Below, piece after piece: positions 8,160 to 16,893 of a stretch of DNA of 47,794 bases. The stretch spans positions 1 to 47,794 of the forward strand of contig LAZY01000008.1 in assembly GCA_001013295.1 (NCBI GenBank). Direction: 5' to 3'. The position numbers and the translations under genes were made by a program. Source of the DNA: Chryseobacterium indologenes (GTDB taxonomy: Bacteria; Bacteroidota; Bacteroidia; Flavobacteriales; Weeksellaceae). The notes below the pieces were generated by a model. It made no database searches, was not told where the DNA came from, and saw only the letters and a list, made by a program, of their open reading frames with translations. The number at the start of each line of letters is the position of its first letter. Positions within the stretch are counted from its first letter, which is position 1.

Positions 8160-9164
8160 ATGAAAGCAACATACTTAAAATATTTATTAGAATTCAAACG
8201 CCCGAGTGGAACATCTCGCGGCGTTTTGCTTGATAAGGAGACCTTTATCCTGGAAATTACGGAGAACGGAAAGAAAGGAGTAGGTGAGTGTGCCCTATTC
8301 AGAGGATTGAGTTTTGATGACAGACCGGATTATGAAGAAAAACTGAGCTGGCTTTGTGAGAATATCAACAAGGATGAAGCTTTTTTGAAAGAAGAATTAA
8401 AAGATTTTCCATCTATCTGGTTTGGTTACGAACAAGCTATTCTGAACCTGAAATATGGTGAGAATTTATATTTCCCGGGTGAATTTACCGAAGGAAAATC
8501 TGCGATCACCATCAACGGGCTGATCTGGATGGGTGATGTGAGCTACATGGAAGAGCAGATTCAGGATAAGCTGGAAAAAGGATTTCATTGTATCAAACTT
8601 AAAATCGGGGTCGATTGGAAATCTGAGCATGTGGTTCTTCAGAAATTGAGAGAAAAATTCTCAAAAGATCAACTGGAACTTCGGGTAGATGCCAATGGAG
8701 GATTCAGTAAAGAAGAAGCAGTAATGGTTTTGCAACAGCTGGCAGACTTACATATTCACTCCATTGAACAGCCTATTAAAGCAGGTCATTGGAGTGATAT
8801 GGCAGAATTGTGTGCTCAGACACCTACTCCTATTGCTTTGGATGAAGAATTGATCGGAATTACAGATCCTGAAAAGAAGAAAAAGCTTTTAGAAACGATA
8901 AAACCTCAGTATATTATTTTGAAACCTGCTTTAGTGGGCGGATTTGCAGGATCCGATGAATGGATCTCGCTTGCAGAAGAACAGAATGTCGGCTGGTGGA
9001 TTACTTCCGCACTGGAGAGCAATATAGGGTTGAATGCTATCGCTCAGTATACCTTCACAAAAAAGAATCCAATGCCACAAGGTCTAGGTACCGGAGCATT
9101 ATTTACAAATAATTTTGAATCCAGTTTAGATCTCAGAAATGAACTGTTGTGGTTCAAAATATAA
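8160..9164 (+). CDS. menC: o-Succinylbenzoate synthase (enolase superfamily)
   Basis: A 334-residue enzyme that dehydrates SHCHC to o-succinylbenzoate in menaquinone synthesis. Enolase-superfamily residues are in order: KLK at 146-148, metal ligands Asp177 (RVDANG), Glu203 (SIEQP) and Asp228 (ALDEE), and the second lysine Lys255 (ILKPALVGG). The ATG directly follows the fbp stop. Dipeptide epimerases share the fold, but the ILKPALVGG and WWITSALESNIG blocks favour MenC. The last codons recur as non-coding copies at about 9226 and 9862. Confidence 0.93.
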   Translation: MKATYLKYLLEFKRPSGTSRGVLLDKETFILEITENGKKGVGECALFRGLSFDDRPDYEEKLSWLCENINKDEAFLKEELKDFPSIWFGYEQAILNLKYGENLYFPGEFTEGKSAITINGLIWMGDVSYMEEQIQDKLEKGFHCIKLKIGVDWKSEHVVLQKLREKFSKDQLELRVDANGGFSKEEAVMVLQQLADLHIHSIEQPIKAGHWSDMAELCAQTPTPIALDEELIGITDPEKKKKLLETIKPQYIILKPALVGGFAGSDEWISLAEEQNVGWWITSALESNIGLNAIAQYTFTKKNPMPQGLGTGALFTNNFESSLDLRNELLWFKI

Positions 9165-9182
9165 AATTTGATTTTAAGATAT

Positions 9183-9224
9183 AAAAAACTCCAATGTCAT
9201 AAGTTTTAGACATTGGAGTTTTTT
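9183..9224. terminator. Terminator after menC, usable from both sides
   Basis: A 16-pair perfect stem (9183-9198 with 9209-9224) has AAAAAA at one end and TTTTTT at the other, so it can stop fbp-menC on the plus strand and the peptide gene at 9294 on the minus strand. Confidence 0.9.
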
Positions 9225-9225
9225 A

Positions 9226-9296
9226 TAAATGATTTTGAACTCAGTGCTAATCTCAGAAATGAGTAGCTGAGCTCAGAATATCATTGAAAATAATTA
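9226..9296. repeat. Duplicated menC 3' tail, copy 1
   Basis: The sequence AATCTCAGAAATGA with flanking GATTTTGAA..CAG matches the last 15 or so codons of menC (9109-9165). It is non-coding here and overlaps the 3' end of the minus-strand peptide gene. A further copy is at 9862-9935. Confidence 0.7.
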
Positions 9297-9467
9297 ATTA
9301 GCACAAAATGGAGGGGGTGCATCCGGGCAGGTAGCATTGTGGCAGAAGTCAGGTTCCCATTCTCGGCAACATCTGTTTCTTCCATCCCAACGAAGACATC
9401 CTATAGGAATAATTCCTCCTTTAATTGTCTTTAATTCTCTTCTTTCTAGTTTTTTTAGATTTTTCAT
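9294..9467 (-). CDS. Cysteine-rich double-glycine-leader peptide 1 (bacteriocin-like precursor)
   Basis: A 57-residue precursor, too short for most gene callers. The leader MKNLKKLERRELKTIKGG (1-18) ends in GG, the cleavage site of C39-peptidase ABC exporters. The 39-residue core has six cysteines in the pattern C-x8-CC-x7-C-x4-C-x7-C, with a tryptophan after the first Cys and a CPDAPPPFC end. The 54-residue peptide at 9932 has the same plan. Before the ATG is the element TAAAATATTTACT, shared in form by the sister genes. No transporter or modifying enzyme is nearby, so export and maturation must rely on genes elsewhere. I believe such short Chryseobacterium proteins are annotated as 'bacteriocin-like', but activity is unknown. 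Signalling or antimicrobial roles are both possible. Confidence 0.8.
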   Translation of the reverse strand: MKNLKKLERRELKTIKGGIIPIGCLRWDGRNRCCREWEPDFCHNATCPDAPPPFCAN

Positions 9468-9525
9468 AGTAAATATTTTAGTTGGTTTGTTCAGTTTTGA
9501 ATATAAGAATTGTTAATGGATCCCC

Positions 9526-9683
9526 TTAAAAAGGGCTGTCCGGGCAAACAGGTTTATCAGATGCCTCAGGAAGCCATTGTCTGCAGCATCTTAATCTTGT
9601 GTCCCAGCTCATACAGTCTCGGGGAATAATTCCACCTTTGATCGTTTTTAACTCTCCTTTTCTTAATTTTTTAAATTTTTCAT
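9526..9683 (-). pseudogene. Frameshifted copy of the double-glycine-leader peptide (peptide 2)
   Basis: From ATG at 9683 the frame meets TAA at codon 7. Adding one A to the run of six A restores a leader reading MKNLKKLRKGELKTIKGG and a core homologous to peptide 1 (shared IIP..C..WD.R.RCCR.W.PE, then CPDSP). The core keeps cysteines 1, 2, 3 and 5 but lacks 4 and 6. No alternative start lies upstream in the restored frame. It could be a genuine single-base loss, a phase-variable homopolymer, transcriptional slippage, or a sequencing error in the A run. Confidence 0.7.
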
Positions 9684-9728
9684 AATGATATTTTAAATGG
9701 AGATAAGTGAATTGGTGTTAATTTGTTA

Positions 9729-9803
9729 TTAAGGGCATGTAGGGTTTTCCTTATGATCGGAGTCCCAAAGTTCAATAAGAATCGGACAGCAGCCCGACAA
9801 TCT
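9729..9803 (-). pseudogene. Relic of a fourth peptide core (no leader)
   Basis: A short minus-strand frame reads RLSGCCP, a W near the middle, then NPTCP and stop. This recalls the CC...W...CP core of the neighbouring peptides, but no MKNLKK leader precedes it and a stop sits just upstream. Probably a decayed copy. Confidence 0.45.
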
Positions 9804-9816
9804 TCATGATCTAATA

Positions 9817-9853
9817 AAAGTCCAATACCACAGGAATGAGGTATTGGAACTTT
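9817..9853. terminator. Hairpin/terminator between peptide relic and peptide 3
   Basis: AAAGTCCAATACC (9817-9829) pairs with GGTATTGGAACTTT (9840-9853) and is followed by a T run on the plus strand. On the minus strand it follows the gene at 9932. It resembles the menC terminator (TCCAAT stem) and is followed by a menC-tail copy, so it appears duplicated with that unit. Confidence 0.65.
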
Positions 9854-9861
9854 ATTTTTTT

Positions 9862-9935
9862 CAATAGTTTAAAATTCAGATTTAAATCTCAGAAATGAGT
9901 ATCTGATTCAAAATAGAATTGAAAAGATTAACTAG
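9862..9935. repeat. Duplicated menC 3' tail, copy 2
   Basis: AATCTCAGAAATGAGTA is shared exactly with copy 1 (9226-9296) and closely with the menC end. Together with the hairpin just before it, it marks a repeated unit of terminator, menC tail and peptide gene. Confidence 0.7.
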
Positions 9936-10096
9936 CAATATGGAGGTGGTGAATCCGGGCATGTAGGACCGCAGTAACCTTCGGCCCAGGCTCTACAGCA
10001 GGCTGCTGTAGGATTCCAGCTGTTGCATCCAAGAGGAGGTCTTCCTCCATTGATGGTCTTTAATTCTCTTTTGTCTAATTTTCTTAAATTTTTCAT
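9932..10096 (-). CDS. Cysteine-rich double-glycine-leader peptide 3 (bacteriocin-like precursor)
   Basis: A 54-residue precursor with leader MKNLRKLDKRELKTINGG (1-18) and a 36-residue core. Six cysteines fall in the pattern C-x8-CC-x7-C-x3-C-x7-C, one residue different from peptide 1. The end CPDSPPPYC parallels CPDAPPPFC. TTAAAATATCAGTC before the ATG matches the element before peptides 1 and 2. Leaders are nearly invariant while cores vary outside the Cys/Trp/Pro positions, typical of ribosomally made, exported peptides. No cognate exporter is in the window. Confidence 0.8.
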   Translation of the reverse strand: MKNLRKLDKRELKTINGGRPPLGCNSWNPTAACCRAWAEGYCGPTCPDSPPPYC

Positions 10097-10580
10097 GACT
10101 GATATTTTAATTTGGTTGGTAAGTAAATGTCTAAAATCATTTTGAATTATACAATACCTGGTGATTTATTTTGTTGATTTTTAACAGAATAATAGAATAT
10201 TTATATCAATATCTTAAAATTGACAGCTGGAATGAATCAACGATTTGTTATCATTCATCATGAGCAACCATGAAGAAAAATCCCTGCAAATACTGAAGGA
10301 ATTGAAGACGGGTTCGCGAATAGTTAAAAAGAAAAGTAATTGTTGGCTCGGATAATCGATCGCTTTTATAAATTGATACTCAGTTTACATTCTAAATTAC
10401 ATCTTTTACAAAGATGGCTTTCTTTATATACATTAAGATATAAGAAAACTTTTTTTTAATCTTTCTCATGATAAAAAAATTGTAATTCTCTATAGTTTGA
10501 ATTGGCAATCTTTATGCCATTCTCCTGACTTGTTGTAAGTTTAACATAGGCTTAATTTTGTAAGTTTTTTTAATTAATCA
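10097..10580. other. Intergenic region upstream of peptide 3
   Basis: AT-rich and without a supportable gene. A 31-codon plus-strand frame from 10260 (start MSNHEEKSLQ) is the only short reading frame of note and has no supporting signal. The promoter of peptide 3 should lie in 10097-10200, but no full consensus was found. Confidence 0.5.
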
Positions 10581-11711
10581 TTAAGAGATAATTGTGAAAA
10601 TATTTTCGCTATTTTTTGATCTATTGCTAATAAGATTTCTATCTACTCCATACAGGTTTTGAAAAATATCATTCTGTACCTGCGAACTGGAAAGATAACC
10701 CCAATGATTTCCTACTTCAAATTTAAAACTGTTTTGCAGATCGTCTTTTACAAAAGTACAGTCGATGATAGAGACAATGTCTTTATAGCGATCAATATCA
10801 CTCGGTCCGTTTTTGCCCAGCCTTGGGGTGAGAATATTCTTGGTAAACTGCGAGATCCCAAGAATGACATCCTGTCTGTTCAGATAAATAGAGATCCTGT
10901 TGGCCAGCAGTGGAAGCTTATTAAAAGAATCTTCGGAGTCTTCAAATACTTTATAGGAAACATCAGCGTTGAGCAGAATGACCTGATCGATTACCCTAAG
11001 GATATTTTCCCTTTTAAGACTGTAAAGCATACTTTGAAGCACCCTGTTTCCCATAGAATGTGCCATGATGTGAATTCTCTGGTTACACGGCACAAGATCC
11101 CGGTTAGAAAAAATATCTTTCAGAAACTGAGTATAAAAATAAAACAGTCTCAGCAATGACGTCCCGGAATTGATACTAGAGGCTTTATCGTCAAAATAAG
11201 TAAGCGGAACAATGCTACTGGAAGCCGGCCAGCTTACGAATAAAATATGCTCAATAGGGGATGCCGGATTATCAATGAATATTTTTTTAAGATCAAGAAT
11301 CGCTTTCAGTTCATCATCAAAAGTATAAGCGTATCCATGGATGAAGATCAGTACATCACTTCTGTCTTTGGTGGAAGACATATTTTTGTACAATTCATAA
11401 AACATTCTTTGAGTTCCCCCGAGATTATTGGCGGTAAGCGGAGATTTTTTGATTCCCTTTTCACTGAGAAGAACATCCAGAACTTCCTCATATCCCTGTT
11501 TTTCAGGTTCAGAGAATAGTTTATAGTCCAGAATGTTTCTGTTGACGTAATCTTTTTTCTTTTTGGCCTGAGCAGTAGGTTCTTGGTAATTGTCAAAATT
11601 ACATTTGGCAATTCTGAAATTGGGAATTGAATATTCATCATTGGAAAATGAATCTACTCTTTCACCTTTATGACGGACGATTTTCCGATTGCTTAAGATA
11701 TAAACAGCCAT
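10581..11711 (-). CDS. Alpha/beta hydrolase, DUF900-like
   Basis: A 376-residue protein from the ATG at 11711; a TTG two codons upstream is less likely. The middle has VLIFIHGYAYTF (oxyanion/HGY block), then HIMAHSMGNR with the nucleophilic Ser in an A-x-S-x-G elbow. Candidate acid and base follow in NRQDVIL and GNHWGYL. This layout fits the DUF900 esterase-like branch of the alpha/beta-hydrolase fold. There is no signal peptide, so it is likely cytosolic. The substrate is unknown. The N-terminal 100 residues are charged and not recognised. It is convergent with the peptide cluster side and divergent from glnS. Confidence 0.75.
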   Translation of the reverse strand: MAVYILSNRKIVRHKGERVDSFSNDEYSIPNFRIAKCNFDNYQEPTAQAKKKKDYVNRNILDYKLFSEPEKQGYEEVLDVLLSEKGIKKSPLTANNLGGTQRMFYELYKNMSSTKDRSDVLIFIHGYAYTFDDELKAILDLKKIFIDNPASPIEHILFVSWPASSSIVPLTYFDDKASSINSGTSLLRLFYFYTQFLKDIFSNRDLVPCNQRIHIMAHSMGNRVLQSMLYSLKRENILRVIDQVILLNADVSYKVFEDSEDSFNKLPLLANRISIYLNRQDVILGISQFTKNILTPRLGKNGPSDIDRYKDIVSIIDCTFVKDDLQNSFKFEVGNHWGYLSSSQVQNDIFQNLYGVDRNLISNRSKNSENIFTIIS

Positions 11712-11797
11712 GAGCAATAATTGGGTAGGATGGTTTTAGCTTTTCCTAAATTAATGAAAAATACTGAATTACAATGCGTAAGGCTTTAAAATTATCA

Positions 11798-11829
11798 TTT
11801 TCAAAAACACTTATTTTTCCGTAACTTTG
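11798..11829 (+). promoter_or_regulatory. Promoter of glnS
   Basis: TAACTTTG (11822-11829) matches TAnnTTTG; TTTTC (11798-11802) sits 19 bases before it. The start codon follows 35 bases downstream. Confidence 0.65.
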
Positions 11830-11864
11830 TACCACTTTTTTTGCTATAAACAAAAGCTAATTTA

Positions 11865-13538
11865 ATGGAAGAAGAAAAAAAATCACTCAATTTTATTGAG
11901 CAAATTATTGAAGATGATCTGGCGAACGGTTTGAATAAAGATCAGATCCGTTTCCGTTTTCCGCCTGAGCCGAATGGTTACCTGCATGTAGGGCACACAA
12001 AAGCCATCTGCATCAACTTTGGGTTGGGTGAAAAATACAACGCTCCCGTAAACCTTCGTTTCGACGATACGAACCCTGAAAAAGAAGAACAGGAATTCGT
12101 AGATTCTATTATGAAAGACGTTGAATGGCTAGGTTTCAAATGGGATAAAGTTTTGTATGCATCCGATTACTTCCAGCAGCTTTACGATTGGGCAGTACAA
12201 TTGATCAAAGAAGGAAAAGCATATGTAGATGAGCAGCCTTCCGAGGTGATTACCGAGCAAAGAAAAAATCCTGCAGAACCGGGTATTGAATCTCCATACA
12301 GAAACCGTCCTGTTGAAGAATCTTTAGATTTATTCGAAAGGATGAAAAACGGAGAATTTGAAAGTGGTTCAATGTCTCTTCGTGCAAAAATCGATATGGT
12401 TTCGCCAAACATGAATATGCGTGACCCTGTGATGTACAGAATTTTGAATAAGCCTCACCACAGAACAGGTACAGCCTGGAAAATTTATCCAATGTACGAC
12501 TGGGCTCATGGTGAATCTGATTATATTGAGCAAATTTCACACTCGCTTTGTTCTTTGGAATTTGAAAACCACAGACCGTTGTATAACTGGTATTTAGATC
12601 AGGTTTACGAAGAAGGAAAGGTGAAAAACAAGCAGAGAGAGTTTGCCAGAATGAACGTTTCTTACATGATTACTTCTAAAAGAAAGTTACAAAGATTGGT
12701 AGCTGAAGGAGTAGTGACAGGATGGGATGACCCAAGAATGCCTACGATCTCCGGAATGAGAAGAAAAGGATTTACGCCTACCGCTATCAGAAACTTTATT
12801 GATAAAGTAGGGGTAGCAAAAAGAGAAAACCTGATCGAAATTCAGTTGCTTGATTTCTGTGTACGTGAAGACCTGAATAAAGTCGCTAAACGTGTGATGG
12901 CAGTTGTAGATCCTGTAAAATTAGTGATCGAGAACTATCCGGAAGATAAGGAAGAGTGGTTAGAAACCGAAAACAATCCTGAGCAGGAAAATGCAGGAAC
13001 AAGAGAAATCCCATTCTCAAGAGAACTGTATATTGAACGTGAAGACTTCAAAGAAGAAGCTAACAATAAATTCTTCAGACTGAAACTAGGCGGCGAGGTT
13101 CGTTTGAAATCAGCGTACATCATCAAAGCTGAAAGAGTAGAAAAGGATGAAAATGGTGAGATCACGACCATCTATGCTACTTATGATGATAAGAGTAAAT
13201 CCGGAAGCGGAACAGAAGAGAGTTTAAGAAAAGTAAAAGGAACACTTCACTGGGTATCTGCCAAACATGCAATTCCTGTTGAAGTAAGAATTTACAACCA
13301 ATTGTTTACGGTAGAACAGCCGGATGCAGAAAAGGATGTAGATTTCCTAAACTTCATCAACCCTGAATCTGTAACTACCGTTCAAGGTTTTGCTGAACCC
13401 AATCTGAAAGATGTAGCCGTGGGAGAGCCACTTCAGTTCCAGAGAATCGGGTACTTTACCAAAGATCAGGATTCTACGGATTCTACATTGGTATTCAACC
13501 GTACGGTAACTTTAAAAGATTCTTATAAACCTGAATAG
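11865..13538 (+). CDS. glnS: Glutaminyl-tRNA synthetase
   Basis: A 557-residue class I synthetase that charges tRNA-Gln. The class I HIGH motif appears as HVGH at 41-44 within RFPPEPNGYLHVGH, and the KMSKS equivalent is SKRK at 271-274, with Thr where most GlnRS have Met. RFDDTNPEKE near 65 is typical of GlnRS/non-discriminating GluRS; the length and C-terminal anticodon-binding beta-barrels (from about 345) indicate GlnRS. Single gene with its own promoter and terminator. Confidence 0.96.
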   Translation: MEEEKKSLNFIEQIIEDDLANGLNKDQIRFRFPPEPNGYLHVGHTKAICINFGLGEKYNAPVNLRFDDTNPEKEEQEFVDSIMKDVEWLGFKWDKVLYASDYFQQLYDWAVQLIKEGKAYVDEQPSEVITEQRKNPAEPGIESPYRNRPVEESLDLFERMKNGEFESGSMSLRAKIDMVSPNMNMRDPVMYRILNKPHHRTGTAWKIYPMYDWAHGESDYIEQISHSLCSLEFENHRPLYNWYLDQVYEEGKVKNKQREFARMNVSYMITSKRKLQRLVAEGVVTGWDDPRMPTISGMRRKGFTPTAIRNFIDKVGVAKRENLIEIQLLDFCVREDLNKVAKRVMAVVDPVKLVIENYPEDKEEWLETENNPEQENAGTREIPFSRELYIEREDFKEEANNKFFRLKLGGEVRLKSAYIIKAERVEKDENGEITTIYATYDDKSKSGSGTEESLRKVKGTLHWVSAKHAIPVEVRIYNQLFTVEQPDAEKDVDFLNFINPESVTTVQGFAEPNLKDVAVGEPLQFQRIGYFTKDQDSTDSTLVFNRTVTLKDSYKPE

Positions 13539-13560
13539 TTTTTAAGATTATCAATAAAAT

Positions 13561-13597
13561 AAAAAGCAGGACTTAGAAATAAGCCCTGCTTTTTTTG
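13561..13597 (+). terminator. Terminator of glnS
   Basis: AAAAAGCAGG-A-CTTA pairs with TAAG-C-CCTGCTTTTT, one A/C mismatch and a GAAA loop, followed by T7. Confidence 0.9.
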
Positions 13598-13738
13598 CTT
13601 CAGCAGCTGATAAAACTGATGGTTTTTAATAGCCACGGATGCGCAAATCAATCGATTCGTTCATCCATGGCAAAACAATATCATTTAGTTGAAAGTCCTT
13701 GAGTTTTGGTACTTTCCAATATTCATGATCAGCGTATT

Positions 13739-15679
13739 CTAGCCTTTCACCCCTTTGATCCAATCCTGGAATTTTCCTACCTGCTCCATCAAGAAAGATT
13801 CGTGTTCTTCTTTTTCTTCAGGACGGTCAACCAATATATGCTCGAAATAAGTATTTTTCAGTATTTTTCTTAAAATTCCTTCTCCTAAGAAAGGCTTATA
13901 GTCATTTAAAGCTTGTGTGGCTTTCAATAAGTGTCTAATGTCATATTGCAGCGGATTAATATCCGGAACCTGTTTGTTGAGGTTAAGGAGATTGTACACT
14001 GCTATTCTGGCTGTTCTTACAGAGCTTTCCATAGTAAATACAACATCGTTATTGGTTTCTACAAACTGTCCTACTAACCCTAAGTTGGTACAACCTTCAG
14101 GAACCACTCTCGGACGGTCTCCCTGAGCTCTTGGCATAAACATAGACGTGATATAAGGCATAAATGCTGTACGTACTATTGTATTTTCTACAACATTATC
14201 CAGCTGATCTGTCAGGCCAAGGTGGTGGCAGAGTTCTGCAAGAATTTCGTTTCCGGTACACTGAGGCATTGTTTTTTTGACGTAATTACCTTCTTTATCC
14301 ATCAGTAAGGCATATACCCATACAACAAGAATATCATCCGGCTGAGTTGGGAAATGCGGCTGTCTGTTGCAGGTAAAGCTCATCACCCAGTTAGAGTCTG
14401 TAATGGTAATGATACCACCGGTAGCGGTTCTACCTGAGTAAGGATCATTGACACACAGCTCTTTCAGTTTCTCGGTAAATGCAGAAGGACGGCAGGTTAA
14501 TGTAGCAGATTCCCATGAAGATTTTTCAATATGGCTACAGAATTTTTCAGGTTTTCCGAATACTTCAGATTTTGCAGCAAGATTTTTCCAGAGTTTCCAT
14601 CCGGCACTTTGTCCGGCGCTGCTGTTGTCTATAGTAACTTCAGGAACGGTGTTGTTATCTCCATAGAAAGTACTTTCCGTCATAGATCCGGTGGTTACAA
14701 TCACATAATCATCTTTTCCGACCGGAATTCTTACTTCCTCTCCGTTTTGTTCCGTGATAATTCCTTCCACCGTTTTTCCTTCCGTATTAATATGGATGTC
14801 AAGATCTTTTACCAGAGTGTCAAACTTGATCTGTACCCCTTTTTCTTCAAGGAAGTTTTTCAATGGAGTTACATAGGTGTCGTATTGGTTGTATTTCGGG
14901 AATACCAGGCATGAGAAGTCTTTCATTCCGTCTATGGCATGCAGGAATCTGTGCATATAAAGTTTCAGTTCCAGCAAGCTGTGCCAGTTTTCGAAGGCAA
15001 ACATAGAGCGCCAGAAGAACCAGAAGTTACTATTCAGGAATGATTCCGCAAAATAATCTTCGATCGTAAGGTCATCAAGCTCTTCTTTTTTCTTTAATAA
15101 AAGTTTGACAATGGCGAGCTGGTCTTTTTTCTCCAATCCGAATTTGCTGAAATCTTTGATCTGCCCCTGGTTATGGATCAGTCTTGCTTTAGAATAATTT
15201 GGGTCATTATCATTGATCAGGCGGTATTCGTCCAGAACACTGTAAGGAGCAGGCAATTCCAGTGCGGGAATATCCTGGAACATATCCCATAAATTTTCAT
15301 AGGTCATATCCATTTCCCTTCCGCCACGGATGATATAGCCGTCTTTTGCATTTCCGGCACCATCCAGAGAGCCTCCTTCAATGGAAAGCTGATCAAGGAA
15401 AATGATATTTTTACCGGGAACATGCCCGTCTCGGATGAAGTAGTAGGCTGCTGACATCCCCGCAATTCCGCTTCCTACAATATAGATTTTAGTATTTTCG
15501 TAAGACTGTAAAGGGATTCCCTTATTACGCTGGTAATTTCCGATCTGGTCTGAAAAAGGCATTGTTTTTTCAGGGGTGTTAATCTGAACTTCTTTACTTG
15601 AATCCGGTTCGTGATTTACTTTTCCAAATTGGTCAGAGGCATTTAAAACTTTGTCGAATTTTGAATTGATCGTACTCAT
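13739..15679 (-). CDS. ohyA: Oleate hydratase (MCRA family)
   Basis: A 646-residue FAD-binding enzyme that hydrates the cis-9 double bond of unsaturated fatty acids, for example oleate to 10-hydroxystearate. The dinucleotide-binding [12 protein letters not shown] starts at 69. Glu122 (in [13 protein letters not shown]) and Tyr241 ([10 protein letters not shown]) fall exactly where the catalytic residues of the well-studied Elizabethkingia meningoseptica enzyme (also 646 residues) are. The N-terminal extension ([18 protein letters not shown]) is also of that subtype. An AraC-family gene lies 89 bases upstream on the same strand and is the likely regulator. Proposed role is detoxifying host or environmental fatty acids. 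A TACCTTTA box 40 bases upstream is a possible, imperfect -7 element. Confidence 0.95.
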   Translation of the reverse strand: MSTINSKFDKVLNASDQFGKVNHEPDSSKEVQINTPEKTMPFSDQIGNYQRNKGIPLQSYENTKIYIVGSGIAGMSAAYYFIRDGHVPGKNIIFLDQLSIEGGSLDGAGNAKDGYIIRGGREMDMTYENLWDMFQDIPALELPAPYSVLDEYRLINDNDPNYSKARLIHNQGQIKDFSKFGLEKKDQLAIVKLLLKKKEELDDLTIEDYFAESFLNSNFWFFWRSMFAFENWHSLLELKLYMHRFLHAIDGMKDFSCLVFPKYNQYDTYVTPLKNFLEEKGVQIKFDTLVKDLDIHINTEGKTVEGIITEQNGEEVRIPVGKDDYVIVTTGSMTESTFYGDNNTVPEVTIDNSSAGQSAGWKLWKNLAAKSEVFGKPEKFCSHIEKSSWESATLTCRPSAFTEKLKELCVNDPYSGRTATGGIITITDSNWVMSFTCNRQPHFPTQPDDILVVWVYALLMDKEGNYVKKTMPQCTGNEILAELCHHLGLTDQLDNVVENTIVRTAFMPYITSMFMPRAQGDRPRVVPEGCTNLGLVGQFVETNNDVVFTMESSVRTARIAVYNLLNLNKQVPDINPLQYDIRHLLKATQALNDYKPFLGEGILRKILKNTYFEHILVDRPEEKEEHESFLMEQVGKFQDWIKGVKG

Positions 15680-15768
15680 TTTATGTTGTTTTTAATGAAC
15701 AGTATAAAGGTACCTCTATTCAGAAAGCAATATATATCCCCAATGTCAGAATTACTATCCCCAAATTC

Positions 15769-16647
15769 TCACGACTGTATATTTTCCTGTATTCTGTATT
15801 CAGAAGGGGATAAGGAGGTGTGCTTTTTAAAAAAACGGCCAAAGGCAGAGGCCGAGTTGAACTGAAGCTCAAAAGCAATTTCGGAAATGGTTTTGTTGGG
15901 ATCTCCCAGCATGACATAAGCTTCCTTCAATAAAGTCTCATCAATAACCTCATGAGGCGTTTTTCCGCTTGCCTTCTTAATGATTTCTATGAGGTATTTA
16001 TTAGAAACACAAAGCTGGTCGGCATAAAACTGAACTGCTCGCTGTTCTCTGATATTTTCCCGGATCAGTTTACTGAATTTCAGATAGAGGTCCTTTTTTC
16101 CTTCTTCCTTTTCCGGATGGGAATCATTCTCTTTTTCTACAATTTCAGCGGTTTCAAGCAGCAGATTAAAGATAATGGTACGGATGATCTCTTCCGTAAA
16201 TTTACCCTGCTTTCTGGATTTCTTTTTAAGGTACTCCAGAAGATTCTGAAGCTGTGCTGAATTTTTTGCAGTCGTTTTTACAATGCTGTAAGAACCCTTA
16301 GAAAAAAGATTCATCTTCTCTATGATGAAAGGGTTGGAAATATTTTTGATCAGAAAATTTTTGTCGAAGAACAGCAGTTTCATCATAAAGTCTTCACTCG
16401 TTCTGAGGAATTTTACAATGGTGGAAGGAGCGGCAACAAGAAAGCTGTCAGTGCTCACTCTGTATTTCTGACGGTCTATCTCAATATGGATTTCCCCTGC
16501 GGTACAGATGCAAAGGGCATAATAATCCATTCTAAAAGGTGTTTTTGGAAATTCAAAAATGGGTTTGCCGGAAGAAATATAATAAGATTGGCGGCAGTCG
16601 ATACTGTAAAAAGATAAAGTGTCGTGTAAACTTTCGTAGGTCACCAT
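15769..16647 (-). CDS. AraC-family transcriptional regulator
   Basis: A 292-residue regulator. The N-terminal about 170 residues fit a cupin-like sensing domain (YALCICTAGEIHIEI, TDSFLVAAPSTIVKF). The C-terminal 90 residues are the double helix-turn-helix: QFYADQLCVSNKYLIEIIKK and, after about 25 residues, ISEIAFELQFNSASAFGRFF followed by TSLSPSEYR. Placed directly upstream of ohyA and divergent from an MFS gene, it probably controls one or both; a fatty acid effector is an inference. Confidence 0.88.
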   Translation of the reverse strand: MVTYESLHDTLSFYSIDCRQSYYISSGKPIFEFPKTPFRMDYYALCICTAGEIHIEIDRQKYRVSTDSFLVAAPSTIVKFLRTSEDFMMKLLFFDKNFLIKNISNPFIIEKMNLFSKGSYSIVKTTAKNSAQLQNLLEYLKKKSRKQGKFTEEIIRTIIFNLLLETAEIVEKENDSHPEKEEGKKDLYLKFSKLIRENIREQRAVQFYADQLCVSNKYLIEIIKKASGKTPHEVIDETLLKEAYVMLGDPNKTISEIAFELQFNSASAFGRFFKKHTSLSPSEYRIQENIQS

Positions 16648-16857
16648 TCCTGTGTATTGATTGATTTTTTTATTGTGTATATCAGCAATTTTAGGACGGA
16701 AATGCTGTTATTACTGCAATTTACGAATTTTATAAAAGTTTTTAAACGATGTCTATCAAAAAATTTCACTTTTTTACGGATACGGCTGATAGTCTCTTTT
16801 TATGAAAGCTATTTATAAAAAAATGGTTTAAATAAAGGCTTTGGGGTTAATTTTATC

Positions 16858-16865
16858 TACCTTTG
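16858..16865 (+). promoter_or_regulatory. -7 box of the MFS gene
   Basis: TACCTTTG followed by CAC, 28 bases before the GTG start. The TTTG at 16840-16843 is too close (14 bases) for a normal -33 element. Confidence 0.5.
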
Positions 16866-16893
16866 CACTTTCAAATTTCCCCAAAATATTATT

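Noticed and set aside
10260..10355. 31-codon plus-strand frame beginning MSNHEEKS
   Set aside because: No promoter, terminator or homologue recognised; chance frame is most likely.
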